Source: Amoebidium appalachense (taxonomy: Eukaryota > Ichthyosporea). From it: 64,000 nt of DNA. Below, one piece after another: positions 52,394-63,833 of the stretch. Position 1 is the stretch's first letter. Every line of letters begins with the position of its first letter. Both the position numbers and the translations under genes were made by a program. Where the stretch lies: NCBI GenBank assembly GCA_963693365.1, contig CAVNZM010000015.1, forward strand, positions 2,604,001-2,668,000, given 5' to 3'. Below the pieces are notes generated by a model. It worked only from the letters and a program-made list of their open reading frames with translations. It had not been told where the DNA came from and ran no database searches.

Positions 52394-54001
52394 ACCACCA
52401 CCACCACCACCAATCACCCCCTCCTTTGATAGCCACCCGACACCCAGCATAACACAACTGGAACACTGGCCCATGTGGTCAGCCACCCCCCCCCCCCCCC
52501 CCCCCCCCCCTCCTCCCCCTCCCCTCTCCTCTGGGGGGCCCAAAATCTTTCTATATCTGGCATAAGCACATAAGCACTGGGGCAAAAAGCAGGTGGGATA
52601 CACACCTGACAGGTTTGGCCTATCGACCACGGCCGAGTAGACCTGCAGGGACGCATATGCATCAAGGGCAGCGTAGGTGGCCTGCACCTCTGATAGCGGC
52701 TCGTGCCAGTTGGAGCATCGAACAAGTGCCGGCTTGGGCAGCTTCTTGCCTATGACCTGGGCAGTGATGTCGGCCAAGCCCCGGGCCGCAGAGGTGATAG
52801 CTGCACGGGCATAGCAGAACCGGCCCAGCTCCAGATAGCTGGCCACAGGGGTGCCGTAGTCCTTGTTGAGGTGGGCCGAGTCCGTGCCGATCTGCTTGCC
52901 CACCTTGATGATGCTGGGGTCCCTAAGCAGCGCAATCAGCTCGTCCACCAGCCGCGCGGGCGGGCTGTGGTTGGGGCCCATGCGTGCCAAGTGGAAGATG
53001 TACACGGCCCGTGCGGTGGCAATCTGCAGCGTGCAAACCTTGGACCGCGCCTGGCCCACCCGATAGACCCACTCGCAGTCCAGCCCCACCACGCGGTGCT
53101 GCTGCCCCTCCAGGTCGGCACGAATGGCCGCTGTAGCCACCACCGCCCCCTGGCAGTCGGTGTACACCGGCTTAGGGTAGTTGGCCGGCAGCTCCAGCCC
53201 AGGCAGACCGTCCGTCACGCTTACCAGCGCAGCCTCGTTCAGACGGACGGGGCATTTTGGCCGGGCTAGGGTTGGAAACATGCGCTCAACAAACGCCCGG
53301 TCTTGGCAGCACCGATCTGTGTAGAAGAAGGCCGGGCCCTTGCTGTTGAGCGCCGCCGTGGTGGCAGAGATGCGCTGGATCACGGGCTCAATCTCCTGGT
53401 GGCTGCAGTCCCGTGTAAATACCTGCGCCCGGATCTCTGGGGTGCCGCACTGTGTGAGAGGGCATCTCCGAGCAGCCATGCATGTTCTAGCTTCCCTTAC
53501 CACATGGCCCTTCACGAGACTTCAGTGCCCACACAATCCTTTCCCCCTCCCTCCCCCCAAACCCATGTGCCCACATACTTTCCCCTCCCTCTCCCCCAAA
53601 ACCCTTCCCCCTCCTTCCCCCCAAACCCATGTGCCCACATACTTTCCCCAGGCCTCCCTTTCCCCCAAAATCTTCCCCCCCCCCTCCCCCTAAACCCATG
53701 TACCTACAATCCTTCCCCCTTCCTCCCCCTAAACCCTTGTGATCACAATCCTTTCCCCCTCTCTGCCTTCCCCCCAAACCCATGTGCCCACGATCCTTCC
53801 CCACTCCCCCTCCCCCCAAACCATGGGACAGCCCTCCATATGGCACCTACTGTCCCCCCCCCCCCCCCCCCCACCCCACCCCGGGCCTCTTGCCCTCTCT
53901 ACCTTCAACCCCGACGGTGGTGTCTCTCCCCCCCCCCCCCCCCCCCCCCCTGCATCCCTTGCAATCACTGGCCCCTACTCCCATTCTGCTTGGCAGAAGC
54001 T

Positions 54002-54050
<49 letters not shown>

Positions 54051-54282
54051 ATTCCCCGCCAAAAGAAAGCTCCACCCCAGCCCACCCCAATCTCTACCCA
54101 GCAAAAACACATACACACATATCTGGAGCTTCCTAGTTTTTGCTCGACAGGGCAAGAATTGTCCCCAAAACCCACATACTACAAACCTCTACTCACAGTG
54201 TGCCACCTCATTAAATGTGGAGCCTAAGAGATTTAAAGGCCCTAGAGGGGGGAGGGGGGGAGGGGGGGAGGGGGGCGTGTGT

Positions 54283-54313
<31 letters not shown>

Positions 54314-54968
54314 GTGGGCGTGTGTGGGGGGGGGGGGGGGAGGGGGGAAGGGGGCCTGGGGGAGAGTGGGGGGAGGGGGGAGAAGAGGAGGGACCACACA
54401 CCGCCAAGCTCGTTTACACAAGTCCATAGGCCTCGGTACAGAGGCTCCCCATTGATGCCGGTGAGCTTCCCAATTTGGAAGGTGTGGTCGGCCTTGAGCA
54501 CGTTGTTTACGGGCTTGAGCTGCGTGTCCAGGCTCTGGTACTTTGCCGTGCGGTCGCTGAACTCAGTATACACGGCACTCAGGTATTTGCCTGAACCCCA
54601 AGTACTGTTAGAACTCCACCACCCTCCCATCAGGACCATCCCCCCCATTCCCTCTAGTCCCTCGTGTTCATCTCACCTCTCTGTATTTTCGTAAGTCTGT
54701 ATGGCTTTTCCCATCTCAAAAACGCTACACACCCATCTCCGGCCGTTTGCCCCCCCCCCCCCCCCCCTCCCCCCCCCCCCCTCCCCCCGCCTCCCGGCGC
54801 GCGCAAACCCTCCAAGTCATTGCACCAACTTTCACCTTCTTTCCCCTTTGTGCCCCATCTGCAGTTTGTCCCCTGCACGTCCGTTTGCCCTTCCCCCCAC
54901 ACCCTCCTGCCACTACTATAATAACCATTAAGTACCGCCACCAAGATCCAGTCTACCACCATGTGCCC

Positions 54969-55009
<41 letters not shown>

Positions 55010-55158
55010 CTCTCCACCTCCTTTCCCCCAACACACACAGACACACATGCGCACACCCACCATCTAATTTCAGGCATAACAGTTCTCCACGATTTCCCAA
55101 GCACACTCACTGGTACATGGACCGTTATGCTTTCACCCCTCTGATGATCCCTCTGCCC

Positions 55159-55193
<35 letters not shown>

Positions 55194-55282
55194 ACCACCA
55201 CCACCACCACCACCACCATGACTGATTGCCACCACCACCACCTAATCCATCACCATGTCCCCCCTCCCCCCCCCTCCCCCCC

Positions 55283-55313
<31 letters not shown>

Positions 55314-56703
55314 ACGGACCCACAAGTACACGCACACTCACAGGCGCACATCCACCACCACACATCCACCACCACCATAATAGAAACTTATTGACCACAC
55401 TTCCAAAACCCATTTCCAAGTCCCCCCCCCCCCTAAAAAAAAAATAAAAAATAATAAAACAAAACCCTACCAAGCCAACCCAAAAAATGCCCAAGCACGT
55501 GCATACAAAACAATGGGGACCATTTACACACCCAAAATGCAGTGCACACTTGCCTGAAGGCACATGTCCAGCGTAACCATTTTTGTCACCAAACGCCGAG
55601 AACTTAGCCGCCTGCTCCTCTGGGGGAAGTTCTGTCAGGCGCTGGTCGTGGGGGCGGAAATCGTTACGCTTTTTGAGTTCATACTTGGTCCAATGCAGCG
55701 CCCTCGAGTAATACAGGAGCCGCTGCTCGTCGTATCGCTGCTTGTGGAGCTCCGAGAGGAGGGTGGCAAAGGCGTTTGGGCCCACACCTTTGTCTGCCAG
55801 TGCACGCAACAATGTTACCACCTTTAGGTCGAGCCCACTGCGGTGGCTAAGGTAGGCCGGAAACTGATCACGCATGAAGAGTGGAAGGCGTTTAATTGTC
55901 TGGGGGTTTGTGCCGGCAAAGTTTTTTTTGCATGTGTCACAAAAGTACCGGGCCGTGATAATGTAGTAGCAGCTGTCAAAGTCGATAACACGCCGTCCTA
56001 CGGGGTTGCTCATGAACCCATTGCGAGAAGTACGGTGTGGGTTGGGGTGGTTGTGGGGGTCCACGTAGTGATCATCGAAGGGGCACGGCACCATGAAACC
56101 GGGAGACAACCTTTCCGGAAGCCAGGCAAAACATCTGGGTTTGTAGAAAGGCGCTGGATCGCCCCCAAATTTAAAGCCTATAATGGGAGGTGGAAGATGC
56201 CACCCCACAGGCGTCTTCTCATCTTTGAGACTCTCTTTCACTGTGTGCAGGTGCGACTTGATTGTTTCGCCCGCCGCGTCAGAAAACTCCTCTCCACCGT
56301 CATCCCCGTCCGTATTATCTTCTCCCTCTTCCTCCCCTTCATCCTCGTCTACCCGGTACGCATCTGCTGCTGCATTTAGCAAAGGTTCCTCGTCGGGTTG
56401 CACCTGTATGTCTGGTGGGTGTGGAGCAGGGGCCCGATCCATTTCTCTTGGTAACGAATGGACGCTACCTGCCTCAACTACACGGGCCCTTATGTCGGCG
56501 GCCTTAGATAGAGGGGGCTGTTCGGGTTGTACGTTTACGTTTAGTTCCTGCAAAACAGCTTTGTTTGCCGTCCCAAAACCTGCAAAGTTCGCTAAAGGCT
56601 GAACAAATGCAGCATCTTTTTTTTTGCGCCCAGCTCCCTCCCTAGCTCCGCCTGTTTTATGCCCAGGGCGCTGTGTTGTGCCCTTAGGGCAGCCTGGCTT
56701 CAT
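48842..56703 (-). CDS. DDE transposase-like protein with inserted DEDDy 3'-5' exonuclease domain
   Basis: Exon blocks: 56703-55554, 54590-54400, 53449 to about 52606, about 52172-51526, 51081 to about 50886, and about 50440-48842; roughly 1500 residues. Block 1 has an AT-hook-like start (GGAREGAGRKKK), an acidic stretch and a Cys/His region (CPFDDHYVDPHNH, RYFCDTCKKNF, LSHRSGLD, ELHKQRYDE) resembling the DUF6729 region of transposase-derived proteins (name from memory). Block 2 carries DHTFQIGKL, a first catalytic Asp, and WTCVNELG. Block 3 carries YTDRCCQDRAF, the second Asp, then an exonuclease with DCEW, IGTDSAHL and YAALDAYASLQVY (D, E, D, D, Y present). The last block has YRCIRGTNEVEGAVH with the likely catalytic Glu, a Myb-like stretch (49560-49800) and a CxxC-type knuckle (CKTCGRQGKGC). 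The first intron seems to use a GC donor. Joins from block 3 into 4 and from 5 into 6 are unresolved in phase. I find no terminal inverted repeats by eye; it may be domesticated. Confidence 0.7.
50508..50703. repeat. (GT)n, a 50-base G-run and (CT)n in the transposase-like gene
   Basis: A G-run of about 50 bases (50521-50571) and a pure (CT)n of about 55 bases (50649-50703) lie in the intron between the fifth and sixth exon blocks. Confidence 0.9.
54005..54049. repeat. C-run of about 45 bases
   Basis: One of the longest single homopolymers in the window, in the intron between the second and third exon blocks of the transposase-like gene. Similar C-runs are at 52351-52393, 54970-55008 and 55160-55193. 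Confidence 0.9.
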
Positions 56704-57581
56704 TTTAAACACTTGGGGCCTGGCCCCCTGCCCCCCTAGTGCGACTACGTTACCGCAAACATTCCCGTATTCCAGTGTGCTCGGCAATGCTGCTCATGGC
56801 CTTCCCGGACTGGTGGTTGTGACCAGTAAAGAGCGCGCCAATTCCTGACCGCCGCCTACAGCAGTGTATGATCTGTTATCCATATTCGGCAAAAGGGGTC
56901 TTGCCCAACCAATGGCTTGAATCCTTGTAACTTTGCTTTATCCATATAAGGTTAGCTGAACACCCCCCCTCCAATCATACCCCCCCTTCTCTCTAGTAGT
57001 AGCTCCTGGCATGCCGCACCCCCCCCCCCCGGCCCGCCCCCCCCGCGGTGAGTCGGTGACGTAATGGCATCTAAGGAATGTGCCACTCAAGATTCTGATT
57101 GGTAGGCTACATCGCCAGGCCCTGAAAACATTGTTCAAAACAAACAACAAGGACAAACTGAAACAGAATGGAGACTACAGTATTCCATGGAGAGTGGAAG
57201 GCCTTATTCCGGCCAGGGGCAGGTTCGATGTTCAGCCATGCACACATGCATCTTGTAAACACAAAAGGCAGGGCTACTGTAGGTGTACCATGTTGATAAT
57301 GTACTAAATTAACTAATGACTACTGAACACAGGTGCTCTGCATCTAATATACAAGCAAGCAAAGAAGAGTCGAACACACACTGAACCCAACCTCCACGGG
57401 ATCAAATTTCATTTTAGCATTATAAAAGTGGATATATGCCGATGCATATAGATGCAGCTATAATAAGCTTTCTCTGTCTTCTGCGAAGGCGGTTAGTTTT
57501 TCCCTGTGAGAAATAGTCAGGAAAAAACAACACCCACTATGTAGCACATTCTTGGGGAGGTCTCATCACACAACCGGTACC
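56704..57581. promoter_or_regulatory. Divergent intergenic region between transposase-like and CRT-like genes
   Basis: This is an 878-base unique-sequence gap between two outward-facing ATGs. A CCAAT box lies at about 56900 (ACCAATGG) and an ATTGG at about 57097. A TATAAAA word at about 57421 is 160 bases upstream of the plus-strand ATG. A short plus-strand frame (57080-57307) shows no domain. The promoter role is inferred from gene orientation. Confidence 0.45.
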
Positions 57582-58524
57582 ATGAAAGGCAAAAACCTGA
57601 CGAACAGCCGCGACTACGGCACGCTCGTTGACTCTCCGAGCACGAGCAGCGACACTCTTCTTTCCACCCACAAAAGCCCCCACACTTCCACCGCCGAAAA
57701 AGTATACACCGGCAGATCCTCAACAGTCGTTGAGCTCCCAATCTCAGCACAAGTATTAAAACATGGATAAGTGGAAATGCTTCTATCGTGCTTCTGTTCT
57801 GCCTGTACATCACAATAAGAGGGCTTGACCGTGTGTGCCAAAAACGCTTAAACGATAGGATGCAAAACTACCTGGCGGCGTACATGTGCCCCATCTTTCC
57901 GCTCAGCTCATTCCTAGCCAAGTTCGCTCTCTTATTCACTCGTGCACTCAAAGCTTGCTCAACCGTAGCCGCAGAATTACCAGCATGTTTCGTTCCATCA
58001 TATCCAAGATTTCGCCCACCAGTACAGACTCTTTTTCTCCCAAAATATCGCAGCGGGTGCTTGCGTGTGTGTCATTTCTTGACCAGCTGGGCGTAGTGTG
58101 GTTGACTATTCCTGCCCCGTACATGTCGCTGCCGGCCCAGAGTCTTCTTTGCAATTCATCACTCGCCTATGCCGTCCTCATTTCTAGTTTGTGGCTGGGC
58201 ACCGGTACAATTATTTGCGCCCTCCCCCCCCCCCCCCCTCCTCCCCCCTGCCTGCCCTCCCCCCCCCCCCCCCCCCCCCCCGCGGCCCCTCCCCGCCTCC
58301 ATCCCCCTCCCCCCCTTCCCCCCCCTCCTCCCCCCCCCCCCCCCCACCCTCCCCCCTCCTCCCTCCCCAAACACACACACACCCATACACACTGTCGGTT
58401 GGCTGAACAGACCTTCTTTGTGCATGGCTCAGCGGGGTTCCGTGTTTTATGCAAGTAAACATGTGTATTCTGGGTGTGTGTTTGTGTGTGAGTGTGTGAG
58501 TGTGTGCATGCGTGTGCGTGTGTT

Positions 58525-58558
<34 letters not shown>

Positions 58559-58922
58559 AGTGTGTGTGTGTGTGTGTACTCAACTCAAGCCGTGTGGCGT
58601 ATGGACAGGTGGATGTGAATTTGGTTTTGTGTGCGTGGATGCATTGTGTGTGGGTGGGTGGGTGAGTAGGTTGGGGCCTACCACCTACTGAGGCGGTGGC
58701 TCCTTTCTTTTTTTATTTTATTTTTTATTTTACTTAAAAGGGACCCGCCTGAGTAGATGTATAACGTCGCACGTGCGGCAACACGTCAGTACGTGTTAGG
58801 GTTGGGGCATACTGGCTGGCAACCTACACCCAAAAACACAGCGAAATTCCACCATTGAAGAGTTTCGGGGGTTTTCTTCTTTTTCTTTTTTATTTTTTTT
58901 GCTGGGCGGAGACATGTTGGGT

Positions 58923-58953
<31 letters not shown>

Positions 58954-60604
58954 GAAGGGGGGGGGGGGACGTGCAGCCAACAGGTTTCTCCCGGGACTCG
59001 AGAATGGGGGTAAAAATTAGCTGTAGACAGACACAGCACACTTTTGATGCCTATGCCTCCCTCCCCCCCCCCCCCGCACCCCCCCTGTCCCTCTCCTTCT
59101 GCCCGATATCAACGACAACATTTGGTCTTTTTGTTTGAGGGGAGGGTACCAGCCTGGTGCCTTGAACATCCGAGGCTGCCTGCTAACATTTTGATACAAA
59201 GTAGTATATTGCATGGTAAAGTACTGTTCATGGGCAAAGTAGGGAGCAGGGAGGGAGGAGGAGAAGGGGGGGGGGGGGGAGGAGGAACCAGTAAGCAGCC
59301 CGCGCCATGGGACAAGTCAACAGCATCGTGCTCAAAACTGCATAGCTACTCCCCCCCCCCCCCCCCCCTCCCCTTCCCCCCCATACACAGACATCACCAC
59401 CACCACCCCAACCTCGAATCCACCACACGATTGTCGGTTCCCTCCCTAGAGCTGTATTCTATGGAGCTTTTGCTTGTGCCCTCCTCCCCCCCCCTTTTAA
59501 AAAGCCCCCCTTTTAAAAAAAAAAATTCATTCCAACCCCCGTGGGCACCCATTATCACGTTGTTGGTGTCCTTTCCACTAAAGCCAATCATTTCTGCAGT
59601 CTCCCCCCCCCCCCCCCCCTCTCCTCCCCTCCCCCCCTCCCACCGCTCACATTCAAATCCAATCCCTTTCCATACTCCCAACTTTCCGCCACTCCCCCAC
59701 CACCCAACTGTAAGAGCTCACACTTTCCCTGCCGTCCCAGACAGGGATGCATTCTTGCCTCTCCCATCTGTCTCTTGTTTCAGCTCAACGGACAAAAATC
59801 TGGGCACATGGGCGAATGCACACACACACCAACACCCCCGTTTACCACGCACAATCAGCAAACACCACATACACACACCTCCCCCCTTATTCCCCCCTCC
59901 CCCTCCTCCCCCTCCCTCCCTCCGTCTCCCCTTGGCTTGAATGGGCTCTGCTTATGATGAATACTCTTCACGTCTTCTTCGCAATCTGCTTTGGTTGTTT
60001 TGTCCAGTCATGAATTTGTACTCAGCACTATGAAGCACATTCTAACCCCTCCCTAGCTCCCCCAACGCACAGACACACACACACACACACACTGATACAC
60101 ACACACACACACGCACACACACACACACACACACACATGCACGCGCACACACACACACACACACATGCCCCCCCCCCCCCCCACGTACACGCAGGGCCTG
60201 CCACTACCTGGGCTGTTTCCTCATCTTCCTCTCAGCTGTGGTTTCAGTCAACGTGGAGCTACAGGGAGGGTCCAGCCTCACATAGAAAGACTCGTGGGGG
60301 CACACACACACCACCTCCCCAACGTGGTATCTTGTGTTTGCTACCGGATATCTGCCGTTGGCTCTGGAAAACTGCGCGCTGCAAAAGTACTCAAAGGCAA
60401 ACGATGCTGATGTGCTGCGGATCGTGGCTTGGGGCCAACTATACCAGGTAGGGGTGTGAATTTCTTTGTGTGTTTGTTTTCCAGCGGTTTTGTGGTTTTG
60501 CCTTGCCACTGTGTATGAGAACCTGTTGTTTGGCCCGGGAGGCAGTATGGAGCCGGAATGGATGAGAAAAGAGGTGGGGTGGTGGTAGTGGTGGTGGTGT
60601 GTGT

Positions 60605-60635
<31 letters not shown>

Positions 60636-60985
60636 GGGGGGGGACTCCGGGGGAGGTGTTTGGGTGACGGGGAAAGGAGTTGAATTCCTTGTGGATATGC
60701 GTGGTTGGGTTTCTCGTGTATTGTTGATGCTAGTATTATGCCTGTTGCATCTACCATGGTTGGTTGGGCAGGGATTTAGACTCAAAGTATGCCGGGTATT
60801 GTGTCAGAGGGTGCTGTCAAAATACTCACCGGGGTGTGGGGATGGGGAGGGGGGGGGGGGGGGGGGGGGTTGTCAGTGAACCTTTTTAAAACAGACATAT
60901 CCCAAATGACATGCTGGCTCATGCATGCAGACACACACACACTTACACACACGCACGCACACACACACGCACACACACACGCGCG

Positions 60986-61052
<67 letters not shown>

Positions 61053-61065
61053 ACACACACACATA

Positions 61066-61108
<43 letters not shown>

Positions 61109-61670
61109 ACACACACACAGTCCATCCCCATCGACCCTTCTAGCACCCCCACCTGCATCACACACACAATCACGTGCTTCCTCGGCACCCCACCAACCAC
61201 CTCCACTCTCGACCAATCATGCGCCTCCCCTGGTGGTGCCGCGTGGGAATGGTATCTTCTGGAACTAGTCTGCAACACGTTGACCGTGCTACTCTATCTT
61301 TATCTGTGTGAGACTATGTCAGCGACGTGGCTGTGTGTTGGGGGGGTTCTATGCGAGGGGGTCACTATGGTTCTTTCCACCCTGCCTCTGTTTATGGGCA
61401 GGGAGGCGGCCGGTGTGTCTTTGGAGCATTGGCTGGGTCTGGCATTGGCTGCCCTGGCTGTAAGTTCATTGGACCCCCCTCCCGCCCCCTCTTCCCCCCT
61501 CCCCCCCAAGCTGTGATAATCAAATAGCAAGCCCTCCCCCCCCCCCCCCCCCTCCCCCCCCTCCCCCTCTTCCCCCCTCATCTGCCCATGCTCCCTCTGT
61601 ATCCGACTCTCCCTGATGGCATGGGCCTTGCTTTAAAAGGCCTTCTGTCCGCTTATTCCCTTTTTCCAAG

Positions 61671-61714
<44 letters not shown>

Positions 61715-62103
61715 AAAAAAACCCGTCTCCTCCTCCTGCTTTCCCGGGTTTTCTGCGTACCCCCAACAAGGCAATATGCACCATATGACCATACGGGAAG
61801 CAATCACACCACAGCAATGCAATGAAGTGCATGGCCCCCAGTACACAACCTGCAGTCCTACACACGACCGAACCTGTTAGCACAGCCACCCTATTTCCCC
61901 GCAAAACAACAAATTTTATATGCAACGTACACAATCAGGGCCATTATATTCCTAACTTTTTAGTTGTATTATATTTACTCTACCCACGGCCATCCCACCT
62001 AGCAGCCTTTTCATCGTGGGTGGTCGGAAAAAGAACAAGGGCGAAAATGGGATTGATGGGATCTGGGACGGGTAGATTGCTTCTATTGTGTGCGCGCACG
62101 ACA

Positions 62104-62195
<92 letters not shown>

Positions 62196-62542
62196 TGTGT
62201 GTGTGTATTTTGTGCGGGTGCGTGCACATGTGACTGGTGTACGGGGGTTGCGGGTTGGTTTTTTTTTTTTATTTTTTGGGGGGGGGAGGGGGGGGGGGGA
62301 GGGGGTGGGCAATGAGATTTACTAACCTCACCACGAATATCCACTTCTCCCCGTCTCCGGCCCCCCCCCCCCCCCCCCCCCCCTTCCCCACCCACCACTA
62401 CAATCTGGAGGAGGAGCGGACCAAGAGCGGAGGGCAGATCTACCACACACACGTACAGGGCAAGCACACATACGAGGAGGTCGGGGGCACGGACACAGAG
62501 CCAGCAAGAGAAGAGGCACACAGGCCATCACCTGGTGTGTGA
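57582..62542 (+). CDS. CRT-like transporter (drug/metabolite superfamily) with apparent frame lesions
   Basis: CRT proteins carry small solutes across vacuolar, lysosomal or plastid membranes. Exon 1 (57582-58204) starts with a Ser/Thr-rich cytosolic tail, then TM1 ([18 protein letters not shown]), TM2, and [13 protein letters not shown] / [20 protein letters not shown] 28-base candidate exon at 59784-59811 fits in phase. Exon 60195-60447 has [14 protein letters not shown] and [16 protein letters not shown]. The hydrophobic stretch at about 60700-60790 fits a further helix. Exon 61121-61459 matches the CRT region with a Cys-rich loop ([13 protein letters not shown]) and two helices. A tail exon ends at 62542 ([14 protein letters not shown]). 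The frame shifts by -1 near 57755-57770 and again near 57945-57965, and an in-frame TAG lies at 60283-60285. These may be a pseudogene's lesions, sequence errors or very short introns. The family call is firm; exact structure and functionality are not. Confidence 0.62.
59936..60039 (-). repeat. Dispersed intronic repeat, minus-oriented copy L in the CRT-like gene
   Basis: The plus strand reads GAATGGGCTCTGCTTATGAT and later GCAATCTGCTTTGG, then GTACTCAGCACTATGAAGCA. Its complement matches the GTAC..., TGCAGATTGC and AAGCAGAGCCCATTC landmarks of copies A-D. Because the host gene is on the plus strand here, the copy has the same orientation relative to transcription as those in COG3. Confidence 0.55.
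60949..61120. repeat. (CA)n, (CG)n and C-run ending in a CRT-like splice acceptor
   Basis: CACG variants, a GCGCGCGCGC core, a long CA tract and a C-run of about 40 bases end in ACACACACAG, which is the acceptor of exon 61121-61459. Confidence 0.9.
62105..62195. repeat. (GT)n in the CRT-like gene
   Basis: A pure GT tract of about 90 bases in the intron before the proposed C-terminal tail exon. Confidence 0.9.
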
Positions 62543-63833
62543 TATTTGGTATGTCTGCATGAGCATGTGACCATGCACTGTTGTTCGTGGGGAGGTATAC
62601 GTATACGTGCTTACGTGGAGGTGGGCTTAAATGGATATGGGTGGATGGAACACAGCCACGCAGGGTGTATGGTAGCGAGAAAGAGGCAGGGGCCTGGGGC
62701 CACCTCCGGGGGGGGGAGGGAGGGGGTGGGGTGGGGTGGGGGGGGGGGGGAGGGGGGGGGGAGGGGGGTTCATGATCATGATCCTGGTGAGGAGAAAAAG
62801 GGTTTCCATAAAACAACCAAAAAATTAGGAATATGTCTACGCTGGATGAGCAAAAAGACAGGCCCTGTACAGTATTTGTAGAGGGATTGAAAGCGTGAAA
62901 AGGACCCAGGCTTGGTTTATGGTTGTACGATGATATAGCTTTAGGGGGCCCCTTAAATGTAGTCTAGTCCATCATAAGATTGCTGCATGCATGAATAGAT
63001 AGTATTCAATTGCCCGGCGGCCCCCGGGGGGGGGGGGGGGGGGGTTATGGGATTTCCAAGTCTTTGTTGCTGATAAACGGCACCTTACCTGTCGGATTGC
63101 TAAAATGCAGCTGTTCGAATGTAATGGGCTCGGAATACTACTTGAATGCACTGTGTGCACACAGGTGTGAGCCATCGCTATTACAATCAGTGTGCATGCT
63201 TTCACATGCCAATCTGGCTGAGCAATGTGCTTGCATGTGTAAATAGCTGCGGCATTGATGGTACATGTAATGGAGGCGAAGGAGGTGGCATGCACGGACT
63301 CATGATCATGCTATGGGTGCTGCACACACACACATATGGGTGCTGCACACACACACACACACATACACACACACACACACACGCAGTGTATGAGACTTGT
63401 TTCTTTGACTTGTATTAATCAGCCAAGGGCATCAAAAAACACCGGGAAATCCTGTTTCCCAATTCACACACAACACGTTTTTGGGAAAAATTCTTTCAAA
63501 AATTCTCTACGAGCAAGGGACATTCGTTAATATTTGCTACAGCTCGATCGAATAGGAATACAAACACAACACTGCCACACACAACATTAGACCAAAATAC
63601 AACAAATCCTAGTGTATAGGCGAGAGTAGTCAAAATCACCGCTCTCTTGTCAAACTGCATTTTCTTGATTTCAACACATTTTGCTTATTGTAGAAGCATA
63701 TGTCCCTACAACACTACAACAGGTAGCACCCTGCCAGCACTAACACAACACCTAGTGCTGGTATCAAACTTCACCATTACCCCCCCCCCCCCCCCCCCCC
63801 CTCCCCTTCCCCCCCCCCCACAAACATCCCCAC
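62543..63833. other. Tail-to-tail spacer at the right edge
   Basis: This spacer lies between the end of the CRT-like gene and the stop codon of the minus-strand membrane protein. It has G-runs at 62700-62768, short (CA)n at 63324-63381, a C-run at 63780-63820 and unique sequence elsewhere. No supported gene. Confidence 0.5.

Noticed and set aside
57080-57307. Plus-strand 75-codon frame just upstream of the CRT-like gene
   Set aside because: It lies in the promoter region, has no domain, and overlaps the expected control sequences.
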